From: Haliclystus octoradiatus
Lineage: Eukaryota > Cnidaria > Staurozoa > Stauromedusae > Haliclystidae
Direction of reading: 5' to 3'
Length of the DNA: 64,000 nt
Assembly: GCA_916610825.1 (NCBI GenBank)
Contig: OU744447.1
Coordinates: 24,677,037-24,741,036, forward strand
Shown here piece after piece: positions 59,001 through 64,000 of the stretch; position 1 is the first letter of the stretch, and each line of letters starts with the position of its first letter. The notes beneath the pieces were generated by a model. The model was not told the DNA's origin, did no database searches, and saw only the letters and a list, made by a program, of their open reading frames with translations. The position numbers and the translations under genes were made by a program.

Positions 59001-62000
59001 GTTACGATGAATATAACGGTATATGCAGTATTATTTTATTTAATAAGGCCCATTTTTATAAATTTTTAACCTGTTTTTGTGGCCCTATAGAATACCGAAT
59101 GAATGCTCCAATATCCTTTGACAAACTCCTGAAATCTACTACACAAAATCCAGGGTTATGCAACGCCCCTCATATGTTATGACATATCACGATCATTTAT
59201 ACATAACTGAGCATTTATAGTAATCCTGTGATTTCAATTATCGTTCTAACATCCACAACTTCTGTTCATATGATATGTACATAACGAGGAACCCACACAC
59301 TGGGGTGCAGCTCACAAACGAGTACGATTTATGCCAATCATTACCCTCTAAACGACGTTCAAATCTATATCCATAATTGAGCTTAAATTGTAAGCATATT
59401 TATAATTTTATGAGTTTGTTACATTGTGGGACTAAATATACAAACTACCACGAGGGTGTTCCTAAATTCTTTTACAAAAATATTTTCAATAACTTCTGCG
59501 GATTTTGTATTGCAGTTGCTTCCACTGAGAGCCAGCAACTACCAAACGAAAGAATTGAAAAGAGTTATTCTGGTTGGTGATGAAAATGTGATACTGCAAG
59601 AGGTAATTTATCAACTTAATTAGAAATGTGATGTCATAAATGCTAATTTAGTATAATGGTGCATATTTTATCAGTTGTGTCATTTACTTTTTCAGTGGGA
59701 TGATATTTGTCATTTTCCATTCGTTGATATTCTTTTGGTGAGTAATGGAGAAAGGACGTATAAATATAAGTTGAAGCAAATCAGAATTATGTTAGGTCTT
59801 TCATAATGTATATGTTCATACCCTGTATCATCCAATCGTAATAATCACATCAACATTTGTGATCTTCCTGCCATTAATTTATAGAGAGGTATTGGCCATA
59901 ATATTGTAATGTGTCATAATCTTTGTGAACTAGATTCCATTAAAATTGTGCTCGAAAAGACACCATGCGCAAAATATGATCGTTTCAAACTCTAATTCTG
60001 ATCATCTCATTACCACAGAACATGCAAACATATAATAGGGCATTCGGTGTAACCCTTGGAATTAGACATCCATCGACTATAATGATCTCTTCAGAATTCT
60101 ACACTTTGATATATTATACCCTCTTTAGAAAGACCACCTGCATACAACGGTCGATAGCAATTACTCTCTTGTTTTACTGTAAAGATGTCCTTTCTCCGTT
60201 CATTAGGGTTCTGCATACTCTCGTGCTGATTTACGTGCTGCTAAAATCAACCATGCAGACATGTGTGTTTTATTATCACCTGGTCATAGTATTGACAGTG
60301 ATACAAAAGCATTAGCTGATAAACATGCTATTATGGCAACACAGAATCTCAAAGCAATGAAATTTGACGATGACACACCTAATCTTGGTGATGCGTTAAT
60401 GAAACTTGCTAATCCGACTGCAGCTAATCCATTCGCTGTTATTGGATTTAATAAGAAAAAAGGAAGACAAGGATCCAACATCAGGATGATCACAGAACTT
60501 GGTAGGTTAACTTCAGAAAGCCACAATAATGCACTAGCTTATAGTAAATGAGATCAGGGAATTTCAATTACGATCAATGCAGCGCTTATGCAGTCAAGTT
60601 CAGCCACGTCCAGCCTTCCATAGTTCAGTACAATATAGCCAAGTCCACAGTCCAGTTCAGTCCAGTCCAGTCCAGTCACGTCCAGCCTTCCATAGTTCAG
60701 TACAATATATTCAAGTCCACAGTCCAGTCCAGTCCAGCTCAGTGAAGTTGAGGTGGTACAGTAAAATAATTACAAACACCCAATATAGCACAATACCTTA
60801 TCGTTGGCACCCTGGATAAATGTACTACGCGCTTAAATGGCATCTCAGAAAGTCCATTCATCTACTTATTAAGAATGAGTTATTGATTCTTAATTAATAG
60901 TTTGCCATAAAAGTTGAGTAGATTTACCAGTGTGTGTGGCGGCAGTGAATCAGCTTTCCTGTTGAGATAATGTTTGAAATTATAATTTCTATCGTAGAAA
61001 TGGTAGAATGTTAAGCTTTTCATTGTATTCCTGGTTTTACACCATTATTTCTAGCCATTAACCATGCCAAATTTAAAATCTAGCCTTCAAATTTATATTA
61101 GAGTATTAATGGCAATATCCCACAATGATTTTTTCGTGTTAATTTTCAGTTTGTGATTCAAATGCTATGTATCTCGATCAAGATGATATGAACATTTATG
61201 ATGACGATGGCATTTATTTAACTCAAGCCTACGCCTGTGGATCTGCCTTTACGGTATCAGTTCTGGACTCGCTTGTCAGTGCGGTAAGTAAGTCATCCAA
61301 GTGAATAACAGTTTCAAAAAGTTCCAAACTTAAACAAAATATATTTCAAATTTAAACATTTTTTCAAAGTTCTTCACTTGAAATTTCAAAATTCTCTAGA
61401 AAGTGAAAAAGAAGACCTAAAAAGTAAAAGTTTCAGAAGCTGAAAATTCCAAACCAAAAAGTATTTTCTCAGTTGGATATGGACCCCAAAAAGGTGGTAC
61501 GTCCCCGGGCGTAGCCGTCATATGGAAGTTCCACCATCTTCACTATTTTTATAAACAAAAATCCTGCATGGTTATAATTATATGTATAGGCTTACAAGCT
61601 TATATTTTATACAGACCTACACAGGTGGTCCTTAAGACAGGTATAAAGATATTTGGCTATCCACCTATTAATCTGATAGATCCGATACCTATTGATTTGT
61701 CTTTAAGTGTGAATCTAGTTTCTGATTTGACTGATGACCGAATGGAATGTATCGTTATCACGTAGTATAGTATCCAGTATCAAACCAAGCACGGAATATA
61801 AACCGTGATAATCTGCCTATAACATGGCAAAGTAAATAACCCATGATCTTCTATTGTATTATAGACTTATTTCAATAGCGACATTCTCACGTTGGTGCGT
61901 CATATTGTGACCGGTACAATTAGTTCTGAATTAGAGAATGAACTAGCTGAAGGTGTGCAATCTTATGGATCCTATGAAACAAGAGAAATTGCAGCTGTAA

Positions 62001-63013
62001 GGCATCGATGTAAAATCTCACAGATCTCTTTACTCGAAGGACCCTTATCTGACTTTGGGGTAAGCCAAAACACATATTTTTCTTATTATATTACCTATAG
62101 ATATAAGCTAAGTCAAAACTAAGTGCCCGAAGAAAACAATATTTGTGCTTACCGATGTATTTATTACAGTTTGATTTCAAATTTGCATAACAATAGAACA
62201 ACTTCTGGGCACAATTGTAATTACCGATGTTCCGTCTTTGTTGCTAGTATATAAATATCATACGGGCCTGAGCTTTCCCCTCTGTGGAACGTTTTTTAGC
62301 CAATTTAGTCAACCAATTTAGTTGCAGCGTCACATGGAGATCCATTGGTGCTGGTACAACTCAATGAGTGTATCGGGCTATATATTTACATATAGACATA
62401 GTTGGATTCAAAAATAAATTCTACAGTACTAAATGAATTCAATAAAGGGGACGTCTGTAGCGGTCTGCAGCTGCTGCGTTTGTTGAGTAGATCAGGAGTT
62501 TACACAATTTGTTATTTAAATTTCAATATTTCAAAAAGGTTTTCGATGCTACAATTAAGTTTACTTGAAAACATATTACAAATCCAACTTTATGCTAATA
62601 AACGTCCAGCTCCACAAATTCTAAAATGCTCAAGTTTCTGACAAATGATCTAAGTAAAATTTGCAGGTGTACAAGTAGACGCAGAAAGACATAATTATAA
62701 TATAAGTTTGACGTTAAAAGACCTCACCTTATATGTTCTATAAAATTTTGTTTTGTCAATTACTGATGTTCTTGCTCTTGTCTTTTAGGAATGCGGGATA
62801 TTTGGTGATCTCTATCTTTATGCTTTGCGAACATACAATATGATTTGTCTTGGACTTTATCGTTACCGTGACAACAAAGTATCTTCAAGTGTACCTTCTA
62901 CAAAGCGATACGTCATCACCTTTCCAGCATTCAACATGGTTCTTGCACCAACAGATCTGGTTTTCGTATTGATGCAATTTGATCATTCTAGCAAGAGAAA
63001 ATCAAAGAAATAA
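44014..63013 (+). CDS. Slo-family (BK/KCNMA1-like) potassium channel alpha subunit, divergent
   Basis: Twenty-seven exons recognised: 44014-44301, 45336-45397, 47474-47588, 48829-48904, 49538-49613, 49705-49791, 49895-49984, 50637-50728, 50823-50933, 52241-52346, 52724-52806, 53033-53102, 53559-53624, 53952-54038, 54792-54916, 55931-55999, 56533-56622, 57227-57303, 57629-57737, 58063-58171, 58892-58987, 59516-59602, 59696-59737, 60207-60501, 61150-61283, 61865-62059, 62789-63013. Phases fit throughout except for one missing exon (S1) between the second and third. The parts encode about 1,020 aa: S0, S2-S3, S4, S5, pore and S6, then two RCK domains of a large-conductance K+ channel of the plasma membrane gated by voltage and Ca2+. 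S0 ([15 protein letters not shown]), the RCK1 start ([13 protein letters not shown]) and the tail (RYVITFPAF, then [13 protein letters not shown]) match Slo1. Oddities: TVGFGD filter, His in S4, interrupted calcium bowl, short C-terminus. Slo1 paralogue or Slo3-like is undecided. Confidence 0.92.
45429..45757. mobile_element. MITE with poly-G/poly-C inverted ends
   Basis: Left CCGGGGGGGGGGGGGGTAACTT-like end (12-G run at 45431-45442) is mirrored by GGAAGTCAC plus a 12-C run (45743-45754). TATT flanks both ends (45425-45428, 45758-45761), suggesting a 4-bp duplication. It lies in the intron after the second channel exon. Confidence 0.55.
45850..46450 (-). pseudogene. LINE ORF2 C-terminal relic
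   Basis: On the minus strand two overlapping frames carry [14 protein letters not shown] and then [18 protein letters not shown] with a YNDLSLEI continuation, the usual C-terminal pattern of CR1/L2-like reverse transcriptases (TR..., RSFxYxGxKxWNxLP). A frameshift near 46020 separates them. It sits inside the channel intron where the S1 exon is missing. Confidence 0.5.
47740..47985. repeat. dispersed intronic repeat, copy 1
   Basis: Shares AAAGAAAAGAG, CTTGAATACA, CTGAATTTGTGCTA and CC(T/G)GGACTCTC-type words in the same order with 49115-49330, and its last part with 54290-54350. All copies are in introns of the channel gene. Confidence 0.6.
48060..48231. mobile_element. pogo/Tigger-like MITE, 172 bp
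   Basis: CAGTCGAACTAAGTTAATA at the left is mirrored by TATTAAGCAAGTTCGACTG at the right, with TA on both flanks (48058-48059, 48232-48233). Located in the intron before the S4 exon of the channel. Confidence 0.72.
48570..48752. repeat. A-rich low-complexity tract
   Basis: AAATA/AAAATA runs of about 180 bp, about 75 bp upstream of the S4 exon. Confidence 0.9.
49115..49330. repeat. dispersed intronic repeat, copy 2
   Basis: Colinear with 47740-47985, including CTTCCAAAGAAAAGAG and CTTGAATACAGCTATT. Confidence 0.6.
51721..51930. repeat. three-copy tandem repeat, about 65-bp unit
   Basis: Units begin GATATTTGTTCC at 51721, 51786 and 51852, with a truncated start at 51918. A related half unit (GTTGATCAAGAGCTTTCC) lies at about 52166-52215, immediately upstream of the acceptor at 52240. 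Confidence 0.85.
51971..52153. repeat. 183-bp segmental duplication, copy 1 (with exon edge)
   Basis: Nearly identical to 52799-52981, with only a few differences. This copy begins with GTTCTTCG/GTAAGTAAG, i.e. the last bases and donor site of the exon ending at 52806, but has no exon in front of it. Confidence 0.92.
52799..52981. repeat. 183-bp segmental duplication, copy 2 (true exon edge)
   Basis: Contains the final 8 nt and donor of the channel exon 52724-52806 and most of the following intron. Confidence 0.92.
54290..54350. repeat. dispersed intronic repeat, partial copy 3
   Basis: CTTCTGATTTTGTGCTGGCC, then TTCCGGGAACC, resembles the 3' parts of copies 1 and 2. Confidence 0.4.
55305..55392. 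mobile_element. 68-bp hairpin element with 10-bp target duplication
   Basis: GTCTTTAGAT occurs at 55305-55314 and 55383-55392. Between them AGCCTGCGCGCAGACCTTA and TAAGGTCTGCGCGCATGCTA are inverted with one mismatch. A 9-10 bp duplication resembles Mutator-like elements. A similar end (TAGCCTGTGCGCAGACGTTA) stands at about 2450. Confidence 0.75.
55541..55702. mobile_element. short hAT-like MITE, copy 2
   Basis: Begins CAGGGGTGGCACC and ends CCTGGTGCCA. Interior matches 19744-19946; the right terminus is shortened. Confidence 0.65.
56100..56171 (+). tRNA. tRNA-Lys(TTT)-like gene, probably a pseudogene
   Basis: Acceptor arms GCCTGGT/ATCGGGC pair fully (two G-U). The D arm is GCTC/GAGC, the anticodon stem TCTGA/TCAGA with loop CTTTTAA (anticodon TTT), and a TTCGATC T-loop is present. 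The T stem is broken: GTGGG faces AACTC, losing three of five pairs including G53-C61. T-runs follow, as for Pol III termination. It lies in the channel intron 56000-56532, sense to the gene. Confidence 0.75.
58276..58440. repeat. two-copy minisatellite, 82-bp unit
   Basis: CGTATGCGGCTT at 58276 and 58358. Both units run through ACCAATAGGCAGGGAAAG. In the channel intron after 58171. Confidence 0.88.
58658..58770. repeat. foldback with GTTC microsatellite loop
   Basis: GTACGATTTTTAT and GAATGTCAAAC on the left are mirrored by GTTTGACATTC and ATAAAAATCGTAC on the right, around GTTCGTTCGTTCG. Confidence 0.8.
60590..60745. repeat. tandem repeat, 72-bp unit with CAGTC subrepeats
   Basis: CACGTCCAGCCTTCCATAG at 60605 and 60677, separated by runs of GTCCA(GTCCA). 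Confidence 0.88.
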
Positions 63014-63390
63014 AATGAAAAGTTGCATCCCTACAAAAACTTTTTTTCAAAATATCAGATGATTTTTATAGATTCTACTAATTTTCTGACTGCAAAACTA
63101 TAGTTTAACTGTAGATAAACTACATGCTGTAAATATCATAATAATTAACATTCTACGATGTCGTCAGCTAACAGTGTTGCACCGAGATATGCGCATGCTG
63201 AAACGAATACGGCCGATGCAATCGATAACTCACTTGTAAAATATTTAATTTAAAGCAATTTACATATTGTATTGTATATATGTACACTCATTGACAAGAA
63301 ATAATTTGGCTTATTTGAAAGAAGCATACACTTTGTATCCTGATTTCTTCTGTATTGTATTTCCCTCTCTACGTACGTATAGTCACGATG
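63014..63390. other. 3' flank of the channel gene
   Basis: AATAAA overlaps the stop codon (63010-63015). It is too close to serve obviously as the poly(A) signal, and no other clear signal was chosen. No gene seen. Confidence 0.35.
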
Positions 63391-63660
63391 CAGGGGAGAA
63401 TCAGCTCAGATGGCAGAGCAACGGAATTTCAGATCTGTGATCATATCTGATAGACTGTGGTTCAAATACCCCGAATGTCAACTCAGTCTTGATTTTATCT
63501 AAAACATCAAATGAGTATCATCTTTGGTTGGCGGATGGGGCGGTCCAGAGGGAATCACGTTGTTAGCAGCTTCAGCGCCTTGTTGCGCATTGACAATCAA
63601 GGCATATGTACCATGAAATCTGCTGAATTTGATCTGCAGTGTTATAGTGGCTGATATCAA
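63391..63660 (+). mobile_element. tRNA-derived SINE-like sequence
   Basis: CAGCTCAGATGGCAGAGC resembles a Pol III A box and GGTTCAAATACC a B box, spaced as in a tRNA (63401-63475). The arms are too degraded for a tRNA gene. About 190 bp of unrelated body follow. Confidence 0.5.
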
Positions 63661-64000
63661 TTAATAACATTTATCATCATTGCTCTGAGCGAAAAGAGCC
63701 ACTCTTCTAGAAATAGAGGAGTGGCACGGGTAGGCTCGGTACACACCGGTGTTAGTCACCATGTGCTTACCCTAATGACCAATATCATCCACGGTAAACA
63801 ATATTTTCAGATCAATTTTAAAGAAAGGATATTACCTATTTTCTACGGACTGAGATTTGAGGCATTTCAGGTATTGCAGTACCGTACCGATTGTCAACAT
63901 GACGATGTCAGTACGGTCATGCAGTATGTTGATCGCACAGCAGGAAAACCCATGCACGCTATTACATTGTAATACTGTATTATAAAACTGAAGAGATATC
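63661..64000. other. unassigned right end
   Basis: Begins near a small hairpin (CCACTCTTCTAG / AGAGGAGTGG, about 63700-63725). A short open frame follows without a recognisable domain. Confidence 0.3.

Noticed and set aside
44014-63013. Naming the channel KCNU1 (Slo3) because of its GFG filter
   Set aside because: S4, RCK1 and tail resemble Slo1 at least as much; a filter residue alone does not decide orthology.

Overview
The window is nuclear DNA of an animal: AT-rich, with GT-AG introns at exon-exon phases I could check codon by codon, microsatellites, and a high density of small transposons. Recognisable genes (RPL7, VCPKMT, PM20D2, a Slo/BK-type potassium channel, a PH-domain gene) have clear metazoan homologues. 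Compact genes, ATG starts just behind splice acceptors, and short retroelements fit an invertebrate deuterostome such as an ascidian, but nothing here proves the species.

Layout. 0-5 kb: the first coding exon of a MED30-like Mediator subunit (minus), whose intron carries a miniature LTR element inserted at the very end of an older terminal-inverted-repeat element; then two LINE fragments interleaved with an (ATG)n tract. 5-17 kb: mostly non-coding, containing one three-exon gene of unknown family (plus) and LINE ends. 17-18 kb: a short intronless PH-domain gene (minus). 18-22 kb: no gene seen, but a long imperfect inverted repeat. 22-34.5 kb: five-exon VCPKMT (minus), whose first intron holds a complete Ty3/gypsy retrotransposon with two identical 76-bp LTRs and one uninterrupted gag-pol ORF. 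34.8-36 kb: PM20D2 (plus), head-to-head with VCPKMT. 36.6-38 kb: a 1.39-kb hAT-type element with a perfect 8-bp target duplication. 39-43.2 kb: five-exon RPL7 (minus), with two paralogous box C/D snoRNAs in introns 2 and 3 and two MITEs in intron 4. 44-63 kb: a Slo-family (BK/KCNMA1-like) channel gene (plus), 27 exons recognised. 63-64 kb: a tRNA-derived SINE-like sequence.

Functional reading. RPL7 makes a large-subunit ribosomal protein, and its intronic snoRNAs carry guides complementary to two adjacent, strongly conserved 18S rRNA segments, so one transcript would supply a ribosomal protein and rRNA modification guides. VCPKMT and PM20D2 share a short intergenic region. The channel gene is the most unusual protein: a Slo architecture with a GFG selectivity filter, a histidine at the position of the third S4 arginine, an interrupted calcium-bowl aspartate run, and replacement of both low-affinity Mg2+ site glutamates, while RCK1 calcium-site residues appear kept. 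I could not find an exon for its S1 segment.
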